From the NCBI GenBank assembly GCA_020747065.1, contig JAGMVK010000014.1:1-64000 (forward strand): a DNA stretch of 64,000 nt. Direction: 5' to 3'. Position numbers and translations under genes: made by a program. Source of the stretch: Cadophora sp. MPI-SDFR-AT-0126 (lineage: Eukaryota; Ascomycota; Leotiomycetes; Helotiales; Ploettnerulaceae). Shown here piece after piece: positions 1-13,246 of the stretch (the stretch's first letter is position 1; every line of letters starts with the position of its first letter). Under the pieces are notes generated by a model. That model did not search any database. It was not told the DNA's origin and saw only the letters and a list, made by a program, of their open reading frames with translations.

Positions 1-2488
1 CTATATAGATATTTAAAATATATAGTTAAAGTAAAAGTATACTTAAGGATTATTTAAAGTTATATATATTCTAATAGCTAATATACTTACTAATAGGTTT
101 ATAAAGAATCTATCTTACTAGAAATTCAAGTACTTTAGAGCTCTTTTAAACTTTAAGAATTATAGATCTAAGGTAAAAGAGCTTTAATTATACTTATTTA
201 AAAGTTATATTTAAAAAAAGAGTATATAAATTTTTTATTTATACTTTAAATAAAGGAGATTATTCTAGTAAATACCCTAAAGATCTAAGAAAACTTAGTA
301 AAACTTAGCTAAAATCTAGTAAAGTTTAGTAAGAATTCCCTAAACTAATATAAAGATCTAATATAAAGCTTAATAAAATCTTATAAACTAGCGTAAAGAT
401 CTAGGTAAATTCTTTAAAAATCCTATAAACTATCTCATGATCTTACTAAATCCTACTTACTAACTTATTATTAATCTTATAATATTTATAAAAGCTTATA
501 TAAATTCCTTATACTTTAATCTACTTAATTTACTTCTATTATCTTTATTATTATCTTAGTATTTTAGTAGCTTTTTTACTACTTATATAGGCTCCTCTAT
601 AAATATATTATTATTATTACTCTTATCTAAAAGCTTTAAATTATTTAATATAATATAAAGCGCTATATAATATTTCTTAATTTCCTACTTAAGAATTAGT
701 AGTATAATTATAGAAATAAAATAAAGAACTTATAGAAGAAGATATGTTTTAATTAAGTATATTAATTAAATAATAAGCTAGAAATAAGATATAAGGTAAA
801 GTAAAAGAGTAAGTATAACTAGAAGCGTAGTTATAATAATAGCTACTAGTAGTAGTAATATTAGTATAATAGTAACTGCGATCTCCCTTCCTAGATATAG
901 TAAATTATACGCACTTTAAGTATAGATTAGTAAACTCCTTTCCTACTTATATTATTAGTATATATTAAAATAAGTAATTATATTAAGTATAAAAAGAATA
1001 AGTATAAACTTATCTTATTATCTTTTAATTAGAGATTTTATATACTTAGTAGTAGTCTTAGGAGTTAATTTAGTGAGCTTAAAGGGAATAGGATTAGTAT
1101 TATAAAAGGTTTCTAGTATAGTAGTAATACGCTTTTTTCTAGCTTTACGCTTAAGTATAAGAGATAGATCTTCTTAGACCTAAAGATAATTAAATATATA
1201 CTTAGGAAGTAATAATAAAGAGCGTATATAAGTAAAAAGGGTAATAGTATTACTATTATTAGAGCTAAAAAAATTAGTAAAATCACTATTATTATCCTAA
1301 ATAAAAGGATTATTATTATTATTATTAGAGTACTTATTCTTACTAGACTACTTATTTTAGCTAAAAGACTTATTCTAAGTAGAAGACTTATTCTAGCTGA
1401 ATATTATTATACTAGAACACTTAGGGCTAGTAGAAATCTAATTAATTAATCTAATATCAGATCTACTAGTAGATTATATATTAGAAGTATTATTATAAGA
1501 AAATAAAGATCTAGTAATAAACTTAAGCTTACTCTTATTTTTATTATTATCCTAAGTATATATTAATATATAAGCTTTAAATAATTATAACTAAAGATAA
1601 ATATAAGTATTTAAAAAAGAAATGAACTTATTTAAACTACTTTATAAGCCTAACTTATATTACTTAAATTAGTAACTTACTCTTTTATATAACATATGAG
1701 TTTAGTAACTCTACGATTATAATTAATAGGAAATCGTAAAAGAATTTTAGGAGGTATCTTAGAGTAGTTTAAGACTATAGTAATCTTTCTATATGAATTT
1801 AAAGAAGAAAAATAAAAGGAAAAGTATAAGATATAAAAAGCTATATAGTATATTAAAAGCTTAAAGGTTTAGAAGTATAGAAAAATCTGGAATTAATATA
1901 CCTTAAGAAAGTATATAATTACCTAGGGAATACGTAATTACCTACTAATATATAGTTAATTAGAGCGCGCTATTATATGCTATTTACTAATTTATTTCTG
2001 ACTTTTAGTATATTTTCCTAAAAGATTACTAATTTACTTTACCTTTACTAATTAATACTTATTCTAATTTAGCTACTTATTTAGTAACTATAGAGCCTTA
2101 CTTAAATTCAACGATAACTACTTATCTATACGCTTCTTAATTTATATATAATTATGAACTAGATTACTCTATATAATCTTTAGAATTAAATCCTTTATTA
2201 TTCTTTTATTTATATTCTTTAACTAGATTATTCTATATATATATTCGTAATATAAAGACGTATTATACACTAGACTTATATAATCTTTATTTACTTATTT
2301 AATTATAATATATTTATTTATACTTCCTTTTATAACTTAAGTATATATATTATAAATATATATTTGTAATTATTATACTTATCTAAGGGGTATATATATA
2401 TATATAAGGTACTCGCTACTTCAGACTTAATCTTTATTCATGTAAATCTAATAGTAAGACTCTTAGACTCGAGCTTACTATAAGGGTA

Positions 2489-2692
2489 TATCGAACACGC
2501 TTTATTAGAAATTACATCTAGTCTAGTGTATACTTAGTAAGTATACTATATATATAATATACTCTTAGGCCCTCCCTTAAGGAGGTAACGCTCTTTTAAA
2601 TATATCTTTTTATACCATACTTTTACCTTAATTAGGAGATCTTATCTCTTTAACCCAGCCTACTCGCACTACTGCACGACAACTCTTTAATC
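2489..2692 (+). repeat. LTR-like direct repeat X, copy 1
   Basis: This 204-base segment begins TATCGAACACGC and ends GCACGACA. It is repeated in the same orientation at 8,901-9,105, where the start reads TGTCGAACACGC. Taking the less mutated end from each copy gives TGTCG...CGACA, a perfect short inverted terminus of the kind LTRs carry. The differences between copies are mostly C/T and G/A, as expected from RIP. It lies about 1.5 kb upstream of the reverse-transcriptase remnant, which suits a 5' LTR. Which element it belongs to is uncertain because the region is nested. Confidence 0.6.
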
Positions 2693-3959
2693 TTATATAA
2701 GTAAAAAGTCATAATAGCTAAGCTAATAATATTATATTATATATTATCCTTTTAAATATACTAATTAATTAGTAAGTTTAAAAGTAAATTCTTTTTATAC
2801 TATTAGACCTTAGAAACTATAAGATTATCTTAAGATAAACTTAGATAGCTTACTTTAATATATAACTTAATATTAAGGACTAAAGCCTAGTATAGCTTTA
2901 TAATAAAGATATCCTTATAGTATTCTTAAGACTCTTATATACTACTTATAATACTATATAGTCCTTAAATCCCTATAATATCTAAATCGCTAATTAATAA
3001 GATATCTTTTAATAATAAGTAGCGATAAATAAGGAAGATACTACTTAATAAACTTAAGATATTACTATAGCTACTACTAGTATTACTAATAAATAGCTAA
3101 TAGAGCTATAAATTATAAAGCTACCTCCTCGCGAGTCTTAATATATATTCTTATTAACTACTATGTATTATATTACTCACTAAGTAGTATAAAAGGAATA
3201 CTGTAGTACTAAATAACTTTATAACTAATATTATTAAAAAAACTAGTTTACCTCTTACGAGTACCTTACTTATACCTAGGTAGTAGCGATTACTAGCTTA
3301 CTCTAGTAAATAGAAAGAGAACTTCATAATCTTATACTTAATAAACTCCACTTAATTACTTTTATATAGGGAATTCTTATATACTAATACTTAACTCTAA
3401 AATAAAGGACCTTACTAAAGATAAATATTACTAAGATTAATATAGTAGCTTTCTATTATACCTTCTACTAGAAAAAGTTAGAGTTCTTTATAGTTACGCT
3501 AAGTAAGATAAATAAGGCTATTAATTAAATAGCTTAAAAGGCTAAACTATAAGTACCCCCTACTAAAGAAAAATCTTATAAAAATATCTTATAAAAAAAA
3601 CTCTCTCCTTAATATTAAAAGTACACTATTATATTTTTAAAGACTACTACTAATACTCTTCTTAACTTAATACTAGGACTAGACTATAAGATTAAGCTAG
3701 AAGCTAAAATTAACTATAAATATAAGCTATTATATTAATAGAGTGAAGTAAAACTCTAAGTAATAAAGAAATACTTTAAGGAGAACTTTAATAAGAGTTT
3801 TATTATTCTTAGTTACACTCTTTTTACTTATCTTACTTTATTTATTAAGAAACTAAATAGTAGCTTATACTTTTATATTAATTACTAAAGACTAAATAAG
3901 ATTATATAGAAAGATTAGTACTTACTATCCTTAATTAATAAAGTCTTTATATATTTTAG

Positions 3960-6720
3960 ATAAGCTAAGGTTTTTACTAAGATTAATATCTAAAGCGCTT
4001 TTTATTATATATAGATAAACTTAGCTTTTAAAGAGTATATTATATTTTAGACTTATTATAGAAGTTATAAGTATAAAGTTATACTCTTTAGACTTACTAA
4101 TAGCCTTATAATATTCTAATAGTATATAAATAATATCTTCTTTAATTACCTTAATATATTCTATACTATATACTTAGATAATAATATTATTATATACTTT
4201 AATAATCTCTTATAATACTAGAAATATATTAAGAAAGTCTTATATTACTTATAGTAATACTATCTTCTAGTAGATATCTAAAAAAATAAGTTCTATATTA
4301 AGAAAATTAAATTCCTTAGGTTTTTTATTACTACTAAAGGAATTAAGATTAACTTAATAACTACGAAATATATATAAAATTAGACTCCTTTCACTATAAT
4401 CTAAGAGATCTAGTCTTTCTTTAGTTTCTATAACTTTTATTATAAGTTTATCTTAAATTATAGTAAAATAGCTAAACCTTTAGTAAAGCTAATAAAGATA
4501 TTAACTTTCTTTAAAATAACTTTTACTTAATTTATAGCTTTCTAAGACTTAAAAAAAGTTATATTAATCTTAGAATATCTGAAATATTATAATATATTAC
4601 TAGAAACTCGGATTAAGACTAACGCTTTAAATAGAGTAATTATAAGTATACTTTTATAGAAGTATAAAGATAATTAGTACTTAGTCTTATTCTTATCTAA
4701 AATAATAAGCTTTACTAAATTAAACTATAATATTTATAATAAGGAAATACTAGTAATCGTATAATTACTAACTTACTAGTATATAGAACTAGTATCTTAA
4801 TCTAATTACTAGCGCTTTTAGGTCTTTTTTAATTATAAGGCCTTAGAGTACTTTATAATTACTAAGAAGCTTATAAAAAGATAAGTAAAGTAATCTGAAA
4901 TTCTAGTAAACTTTTACTTTATAGTAATATACTACTTAAGTAATTAAAATACTATTACTAATATATTATCATACTATAAATAAGATATTAGAGATTAAAT
5001 TAAGATAAAGAATAAACTTTATACTTATATATTAATTTATTTAGATTAAATTAACTCTTATATTCTCTATAAATTAAATTAATTACTTAATATCTATACT
5101 TTAGCTCTTATAGAGTTTAATATAAATAAGAAGACAAACCTTATTATAAAGCTAATCTATATTAATCAGACTTACGAAGCTCTAATAGTTCAGCGCTAAG
5201 AATTATAAGAACCTAACTCCTAGTACACGCTTTAAGATAATAAGCTACTTCTATATAAAAGCTACCTCTAAGTACTTAATATTAACTATCTTTATATATA
5301 ACTGATTTAATACATATATAGTTAGCTCTCTACTACTTACCTTAAAAAATCAAAGACTTTTAAGTTCCTTAGAATTAAGTACTATTAGCTCAAGATACTT
5401 AAAGATATTACTAGATTTATCTTTAATTACTTAACTTATAACTGCGCTAATTATTAATAAAATAAGATACTTAGCTACTTATATCCTTTACTAATTCTAG
5501 ACTAATTTTAGTAATACTTAATAATAGATTTTAAGAATACACTAAAGAATAAGTTTAAGTATAATTTAATATTAATTATAATAAATTAATTCTCTAAGGA
5601 AGCTATATTAATCCTATACTACTTTATATATACTTCTTATAACTTAACTTAATTATTTATTATAAATTACTAGAGATTTAATAATCTACTTAAGATAATT
5701 ATATTAGATAAAGGACCTTAGTTTATCTCTTTTTTTTAGTATAAATTCTATTAAATCCTTAATATTAAGATTAAACTCTTTATAGCTTATTATACTTAAA
5801 CTAATAACTAAATTAAAATTATAAATTAGTACTTAAACTAAAGACTTTACTTTTTTATAAATTACTACTAGGATAACTAGTCTAAGCTTCTACTAATAAT
5901 AGACTATACTTAATTAATACTACTTTATAAGTCCTTAAGTATATTTCTTTACTAGCTTAAGTATAAATATAAGCTATATATAAGCTAAGACTAAGATAAG
6001 CTATAACTTAAGTCAGAACTTGTAATTATAGAAAAACTAAATATTACTAAGGCTTAAGCCTTTATAAAGTAATATAAGATAATATAAGAGAAAGCTAAGT
6101 AGTTCTTAAAAGACTAATAGAAAAAGAAATAGTAAGATATAAATAAGTCTTACTAGGAAATTAATTAGAATATAAGAAACTAAGTCTAAGTAACTACTAA
6201 GAACTAGAAAACTCACTAGCTTAAAAAGAAGTTAAATAACTAATAAGCTAGTTTATATTAAGTTTTATAAAAAGAAGATTACTTCTATTAATTAGACTTA
6301 CTTAAATTTATTAAGATTTATTTAGTATTCTCTATAGATAAGTTATAGTATTATAATAATAACCCCTTATTAAGCTAAATCTAAGCTAATTGAAAAAAAA
6401 ATTACTATTAATATAGAGTAAGAATAAAAGATTTAAGATATTTTAGATATTTACCTTAAGTAAAATAGTATATTATACTACTAGATATATTAAAAGGGAC
6501 TTAATTTAGACCTTAAGTTCTACTTTACTATAGATTTTCATACTTACTTATATAAGCTTAAAGATTTCTACTAAAAAAATTTTATACTCTTAAGCTTACT
6601 AAAGCTCTTAGAACACTAGATTATAGTATAAGAATTAAAGAATAATAATACTTATAAGGAACTAGAAGATAATATAGTAATATTACTAAAAGCTTAGAAG
6701 TAATTCTTTTATAGCTTAGG
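3960..6720 (+). pseudogene. Gypsy chromovirus pol remnant (RT, integrase, chromodomain)
   Basis: One plus-strand reading, ignoring stops, follows a Gypsy polyprotein. Around 4,082-4,200 it tracks the reverse transcriptase block that ends in the YLDD-type catalytic motif (remnant at about 4,169-4,180). Around 5,785-5,850 it tracks the integrase segment corresponding to A-Y-H-P-Q-T-D-G-Q. From about 6,415 to 6,570 it tracks a chromodomain (pattern V-x-W-x-G-x-x-x-x-x-x-W-Y-x-A) ending in K-L-R-D-F-like residues. Stops fall where Q, W or R codons belong, consistent with RIP. Domain order (RT, integrase, chromodomain at the C-terminus) identifies a Metaviridae chromovirus-type LTR retrotransposon. 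A gag part should lie in about 2,700-3,900, but I cannot delimit it. A possible 3' LTR start with TATAACAG lies near 6,749. Confidence 0.75.
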
Positions 6721-6964
6721 GATAAGCTTTCCTTAAGGAAAGAGATAGTATAACAGATAGTTCACGTAATTATATATATAACGTAAATCACGTGTATATC
6801 GTAAATTATAGAACTTAGGAGTTATAGGAAGTGACTAAACATAATATTATAATAGGACTAGTAGCCGCGCCTCTTATACTTAAGCTTAAGGCTCCTTTTA
6901 AAACCTCTTTTCTCCCTGTCTTTTCTACTTTATATTATAGCTATTAATGAACCTCTGTTAAGCC

Positions 6965-7372
6965 GTTATAAATTTATTTCCTTTTTAAAAGTAATACTAT
7001 AGTATAAGAAAAAGTAGAGTTATCTTTTTCTTTTTCTTTTACTTTTTTCTTTCTTTCTTATACTAAATATACTTACTCTATAATCCTCCTCTTATAGTAA
7101 TATAGCTAAGAATTATAATCTAAGGCGATTACTAAACTTAATTAAGATAGATATAATAAAGTATATATTTAGAATTAAGGTATTACCTTAGGTAATTTTA
7201 GTTATAAGCCTTAGTGAGCTCCTTCTACTTATAAGAGCTCCCTTTTATTTATAGAATTAGAAGAATTAAAGACTTTTTTTTACCTCGAATTTCAGCTATA
7301 AGTAGCTTCTTATATTTTACTCCTAGGTTTAGTGACCTACTTAGTTTTACGTTATTCCAGGTCTTTACACTA
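6965..7372 (+). repeat. LTR-like direct repeat Y, copy 1
   Basis: This roughly 400-base segment has a second copy in the same orientation at 12,435-12,832. Both contain the start TAATACTATAGTATAAG and end near CTTTACA, with RIP-type differences between them. The size and the near TG...CA ends (TG mutated to TA) suggest an LTR. The two copies flank about 5.1 kb that contains a Gypsy fragment, one copy of repeat X and a Copia fragment, so this interval is nested. Confidence 0.5.
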
Positions 7373-7439
7373 GTTCTAAGAAAACTTAATTCTTATATTA
7401 ATTTTAACTTAGTAGAATTTTTTTTTTATAATTATAATA

Positions 7440-8340
7440 TTTCTCTTACTATTAACTACTACTAAGGTAAAAGCTCTTCCGAATATTTTCCTAGACCTTT
7501 TTAATCTTATTAAAAAGCTTTAAAAAGATAATTATATTACTATTATTAATATATAAAAAGACTTTATAGTAATTTTGTATTACTAAGATATTAATATATA
7601 TAATATAGCTAAACTATTTATCTAATAGATTTATTAATTTAAATATATTCTGGAGTTAATTATATTAAAACTAAGCTCTTTATAATATATTATAAGAAAA
7701 CTAATAGCTAAATAGAGATTATAAATAAGTATATTAATTAGAGATTATAGCTATTTATTAATTTTTACTAAAATAATTAAAGTAAACTAGTTATATTAAT
7801 AGATTAAGATTAGAACTCTCTTAAAGTTATTATTTTTCTTAAAAGACTTAACTATTATAATACTAAAGTAATAGTAGAATATATAAAAGAAGTATAAGAG
7901 CTAGCTAAATTAAATATATAAGCTATATAAGATCGTATAATAAAAGCTATAAACTAGTATTATAAACTTATTAATTTCTAAGTAAGTAATAAAGTATACT
8001 TATTTACTAAGAATCTTAAGAGTTATTAACTAAGCTATAAGCTTAATAATTAATAAAAAGAGCTATTTAAAATTTTATATTAAGTAAAGAATTTTTACTA
8101 GTTTTAGTTACTTATAAGATTAAATATTTATAATATATTTATTCTTAAGCTATTATTTCGAGACTTAAATAACTCTTTACTTAGTTGAAAATAACTCTAA
8201 AACTTTCTTAAGGTAATTAAAAGTTAAGAAAAATAGAAAGTATAAGAAGTTCTTATATTATAATTATATTATAATATCTTAAGTATTAAGTTAATTAAGT
8301 AAGTTATAATTTTAATATTATATTATATAATATATCTAAC
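7440..8340 (+). pseudogene. Second Gypsy fragment: integrase C-terminus and chromodomain
   Basis: The plus strand between about 7,957 and 8,165 follows the conserved region after the Gypsy integrase core: a basic Tyr/Arg start, the V-G-D-K-V motif, then a K-N-L-K-S and K-L-x-x-x-x-x-G-P-F-K-I-like run and an N-x-F-H-like stretch. From about 8,222 to 8,340 it follows a chromodomain ending in Y-K-L-R-D-F. Reverse transcriptase is not seen in this segment. It is therefore only the 3' part of a second chromovirus, about 560 bases upstream of LTR-like repeat X copy 2. All frames carry many RIP stops. Confidence 0.65.
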
Positions 8341-8900
8341 TTAATAAGCTTATTTTATAAGTTAAGAGATTTTTACTAAGTTAACTTTTTTATACTAAGA
8401 CTACTCTGAAACTTATTTAAATAATTAGTTATATAAGAAAACAGAGAAGATAATTATAATTATTTGAAAAATAATAGTTTAATTAGTAAGATAATAAAAT
8501 AAAGTTTAATTCAGATTATTTAAATACTTTTTTAATTTAAAGTACTAATATTATAGTCTTATAACTATATTCTAGTTAGAATATTTTATTAGTTTTACTA
8601 TAAGGAGTTATTCTTATATAAGAAGTCTAACTAAAAGTATAATTATAAAGAACTAATAATAAAGCTAATCTGAAATAAGGTTTATTTTTTTCTTTATTTT
8701 AAGTTATTTAGAATCTCTTTAATCTTTCCTATATTACTAAGATATCTCTTTATATAGAATCTTACTAGTAGCTCGCAAGTATCTTCTTTTTCTCTTTTAT
8801 ACTTAAGAATATAGTGAACTTCTTTAGCTACTTTAGTAGTACTAGTAATAATCTTCTCTTAGATTTAGTTTAGAACTAAAAGTATATCTTATATATATAT

Positions 8901-9105
8901 TGTCGAACACGCTCTATCAGAAGTTACATTTAATCTAGTATATACTTAGTAAGTATACTATATATATATATAATATACTCTTAGGCCCTTCTTTAAGAAA
9001 GTAACGCTTTTTTAAAGATATCTTTTAATATTATACTTTTACTTTAATTAAGAAATCTTATATTTTTAACTTAGCTTACTTATATTACTATATAATAATT
9101 AAGAG
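8901..9105 (+). repeat. LTR-like direct repeat X, copy 2
   Basis: Second copy of the TGTCGAACACGC repeat. Its 5' end is better kept than in copy 1 (TGTCG rather than TATCG), while its 3' end is more mutated. It follows the chromodomain remnant at the distance expected of a 3' LTR. Confidence 0.6.
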
Positions 9106-9109
9106 CTAT

Positions 9110-12100
9110 ATTCTATTTTATTATCTACTTAGTATAAACGTAGTTTTATAGCTTTAATTAAGCTATTACAAGAAGATTTTCTTAATTATTCTTTTAATTT
9201 ATAATCTTTTTATTACTATATTTCTTATAAATAATTTTAATTCTAGAAAAGTACTTAGCTCTAATACTATTTACTTAAAGCTAGAAGATTTCCTTATTTA
9301 GTTTAAATATTTAACTCTTAGCGCTAATATTCTTAGACTATAATTATTTATTAATCTAAATACTTTAGATACTTTATTACTATCTTAAATTATTAATAAA
9401 ATACCTTAAATTATAAAATAAATTACTAAGGATTAGAATACTCACTTATTTTAATCTTATAATATAGATTATACTAAATACTTAAGAATCTTAAAATATA
9501 AGTAAAGAGATTCTTATTAACTTTAAATAGCTTTTAGAGTAATACTCCTAAAACTAAAATATAGTTCTAAATATAAATAATAAGAGAACTATCTTTACTA
9601 GATTATATACTTAGAGCTTTATATAAACTTAAGATTATTAAAAGCTCTAATTATAAATTTATAGCTAAATTAAAATCTAAGCTTTAGAAAATAAATATTT
9701 TTATCTAGTAATCTTAGATAATATAATACTAAAAGCTTTATAAATAGATTAAGAAAACTACAATAAAATAATACTTTAAGATTATAAATATAAAGATTAT
9801 TTTAAGTAAAGATTTTAATATTTAAGCTTTACTATAAGTATTAAAATATATTCTTAAGTAAATTAAGATAATAATCTAGTTAGTAATAAGAAGTAAGTAC
9901 TAAGCTTCCTTTAAAGTAATTAATAAAGCTAAGACTAATCCTAGAATATAGATTATATCTTACTAAGAGCTTATTTATAAGAGCATCTTATACTATATTC
10001 TAGAAGTTAATAAAGCTCTTAGTATTATTAATTTCCTAATTACTATAAGTAACTTTAATTACATATAATCTTATAAGTACTTCCTTAGCTTTAAAAAGGC
10101 TAATAATCTTAAAAGCTTATAGTTATATACTCTTATATAACTTATAAAACTCTTTTATACTAAGGAAGTAGATATTTAATATTATAAGCTTATAGGTAAA
10201 AGAGAAAAGAAATATAAATATTTTATTATTTTTAGCGAAAGAAGTAGTAATATTAGTATTAATATAATAATAGCTTTAGAGCTTAAGAGTATTAGTAGAA
10301 ATAATTTAGTAGGGAATAAGTATTTATATTTAAAGGATTATATATATAATTAGGCTTTAAAGGATTATATAAAGCTTTAGCTTATAGTCTATAGTAAAAC
10401 CTTCTTTTATATAAAAAAGAAAAAGTTTTTTATATTAAATATAGCTACTAAAGAGATCTATAATTACTTTATTACTAATAAATAGAGAACACTAAGATTA
10501 AATTTTAATAAAGGAATTAATAAAGTATTACTATTAAGTATAGAAAGCGCTTTTAAGAAATAGGAATTTAATAAAGCTTAAGGAAAATTAAAAAGAGTAT
10601 TCTTTAGAAACTTAATAGATAAGAGTAAGGTATCTTATAGTAATTTTATTATAATACTTTTAAGCTTAGATAAAGCTTTTTAGCTTAGAATTTACTTTAT
10701 TTAAAGATTATATGAATATTACCTTTTATCTATAAGTATACTACTTAATAACTATAGAACTATTAACTTTATTAATAATATATCTTTATTAGAACTTAGT
10801 ATATTTATTAAAGTAAGTTTATAAGATACTATTAAGTATAAAAGCTTTTAGTTACTAATTATTAGATATAAAATATATATTTTAAAAGATATTCTTTAAG
10901 ATTTAGATAAAAAGACTTTTAATCTTATATTTATTAAGATAATTATTATTAGAGGTTTTTATATAAATATTATCTTAAAAACTTATTTATAGAATATTAG
11001 ATTATAGTATTATAAAATATATTATATACTATACTAGTATAATAATACTTAGCTTATAAGTAATTACTTAATTATTTGAAAGCTTATTTATAAGTTTAAT
11101 CTTATATTTTTTAAATATAATAAGTATTTAAACTATTTATTAAATTTAAGTAAGATCTTATATAATAAAGTAAGTATTATTATATTTTCTAGTACTAGTT
11201 ACTAAAGGCTATATACTTTTTATCTATTATATAATTATAGTATAACTTACTTAAGTATAGAAAAGTTATAGTATTTATAAACTAAGTACTTAAGTTTAGA
11301 TACTTTTTAAAAGTTAGTAGAAGTTTTTAAGAGTATAAGATTCTTTAATATTATTAGATATTTAAAGTATGAGTAATATATATTAATATATACTTTATAA
11401 GTTATATCTCGCTATTTAAATAAGTGATAATTAATAAAGCTATTTTAAAAGATTAGTTAAGATTTATTTAATTTCTTAGTTTACTTTAAAAACTACTCTT
11501 AGCTTTTTATACTTAAATATAAGTATAATAAATTACTTATTAGCTATATACTCTAATTAAAAATATATAATAAGGCATTTAAATATATTAAAAGCTTTAA
11601 ATATTAAGTATAAACTTAGTTTAGACTCTTAATCTATAAATTTAAGTATAACTAAGAAAAGATAATTATTATTATCTAAGGGATTATAAGACATAAGATA
11701 TAGATAGATAAGCTTAGTATTAAGCTTAAGATCTTACTAACTATAATTTATAAACTAAATAAAGTAATAAAATAAGCTAGCTAAGAGACTATTATAAGAG
11801 GTATTAAAATATAGCTATCTGTAAATCTTCTTAAGAAACTTAAACTTAAATATACGCTAGTAAGTATCTATTTATATAATAGATACTTAAATCGTATATA
11901 AAACTAGAGATTACTATTTAAAATAAATAATTAATAATTCTATAATTACTTTTAATAGTATAATCTTACGATTATTATAAGACTAATAGTAGATTTTAAA
12001 CTTAATTAAAATAAGATCTATATCTTTAGATATAAGGTATACTTATTAATAGTAGAATAAGTACTTAGATAAGAAAAGAGAGCATTTAAAGTTAAATCTT

Positions 12101-12440
12101 ATATATATATTAGTTATCTTATAAGTTTCTATACTTCTAATATTTATAAGATTTAAGTACTATAACTTAATTAAATTATTATTACGTGAAATATTTACTT
12201 TAATAAAAAGAGCTTTTATATTTCTAAAAAAAAAGAGATAAAAATCTTTATAAAAGAAGCTTAATTTCTTATAAAGCTTTTATAAGATAAAGAAGTAATT
12301 AAATATATCTTTAGCCTTATAAAGGGCGTTTTAAAAGATATACTAAATAAGCGTATAATTACTTATAAATTCAGATTATAAATAGAATTAAGTTATATAT
12401 TAAAGATTAAAAAAGAAGTAATAAATAAGTTTAATTTCTT
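9110..12440 (+). pseudogene. Copia-type retrotransposon fragment (gag to integrase)
   Basis: The plus strand reads, with many RIP stops, like the first half of a Ty1/Copia polyprotein. Near 10,165-10,220 a pattern compatible with a CCHC zinc knuckle is visible. At 12,094-12,190 the reading follows the highly conserved Copia segment after the integrase core (G-Y-x-x-x-x-x-S-x-N-I-Y-x-I, then R-D-V-x-F-x-E-like residues). In Copia elements integrase comes before reverse transcriptase. Here the reading runs into repeat Y at about 12,435 with no RT or RNase H, so the element is cut at its 3' side. The protease and integrase catalytic residues could not be assigned with confidence. Confidence 0.55.
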
Positions 12441-12832
12441 TTTATAAAAAATAATACTATAGTATAAGTAAGAGTAAAATTATCTTTTTTCTTTTTTTTT
12501 ACTTTTTTTTTCTTTTTTCTTATACTAAATATACTTACTCTATAATCCTTCCTTTATAGTAGTATAACTAAGAATTATAATCTAGAATTAATACTAAACT
12601 TAATTAGAATAAATATAATAAAGTATATATTTAAAATTAAAGTATTACTTTAAGTAACTTTAGTTATAAGTCTTAGTAAGCTCTCTTTACTTATAAGAAC
12701 TCTTCTCTACTCTTAGAATTAAAAGAATTAAAGACTTTTTCTACTTCGAGTTTTAGCCCTTAAGTAACTTCTTATATTTTACTCTTAGGTTTAGTAATCT
12801 ACTTAGTTTTACGTTATTTCAGCTCTTTACAA
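12435..12832 (+). repeat. LTR-like direct repeat Y, copy 2
   Basis: Second copy of the 6,965-7,372 repeat, same orientation. It directly follows the truncated Copia fragment. Confidence 0.5.
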
Positions 12833-13133
12833 TAATTATAACTATATTTCTTAAAAGATTCTTATATTCTATATAATTCTTTTAGTAAAAAAACAAACTC
12901 TAAACCTCGTTATTTATAGCGTTAACTTCAACTTATATATTCCTAGCTATAACAAAATTATTAAGATTATTCTTATCTATTACAATAATGAATATTATCC
13001 CTAGTAATAAGTCCTTACTTCTGAATATATAATAGTTATTACTAATAAACTTAGTCTCTACGACTATAATTTCCAAATCATCAATAGATCGCCGATTAAC
13101 ACACTATATAACTCCGCGACCGTTATAGCATCG

Positions 13134-13246
13134 TCTGCAATCCCGGTTCGTCGTGACACAGTCCAAGTCCACGGAGGAGGTTACGTCGTCATCCGTTTTC
13201 GGGCGGACAATCCAGATAAGTCAATCCTCATTCATAGCGTAGCTAA
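13134..13246 (+). pseudogene. Multicopper oxidase C-terminal relic (laccase/Fet3 type)
   Basis: The frame starting at 13,134 reads S-A-I-P-V-R-R-D-T-V-Q-V, then G-G-G-Y-V-V-I-R-F-R-A-D-N-P. In laccases and Fet3-type ferroxidases this run comes just before the last copper-binding block (H-C-H-x-x-W-H). Here the following residues, I-L-I-H-S-V, have lost the HCH triad. No start or other copper motifs were found upstream, where the AT island begins. It is a short relic of a once larger gene, caught on the edge of the RIP-affected region. Confidence 0.6.

Larger units (their letters stand above)
1..13090. repeat. RIP-degraded AT-rich transposon island
   Basis: The whole stretch is very rich in TA dinucleotides and almost free of G+C-rich codons. 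No open reading frame of any length survives. Recognisable coding remnants (separate entries) read through in one frame, with TAA/TAG standing where CAA, CAG or TGG would be expected. That is the classic result of C-to-T and G-to-A mutation by RIP in ascomycetes. From 1 to about 2,480 I see only degenerate AT-rich sequence that I cannot assign to an element. The island ends abruptly near 13,090, where balanced composition resumes inside a gene relic. Confidence 0.85.

Noticed and set aside
6749..6964. Possible 3' LTR of the first Gypsy element (starts TATAACAG after the chromodomain)
   Set aside because: No matching 5' copy was found in the window, so it is mentioned only as a possibility and not listed as a feature.
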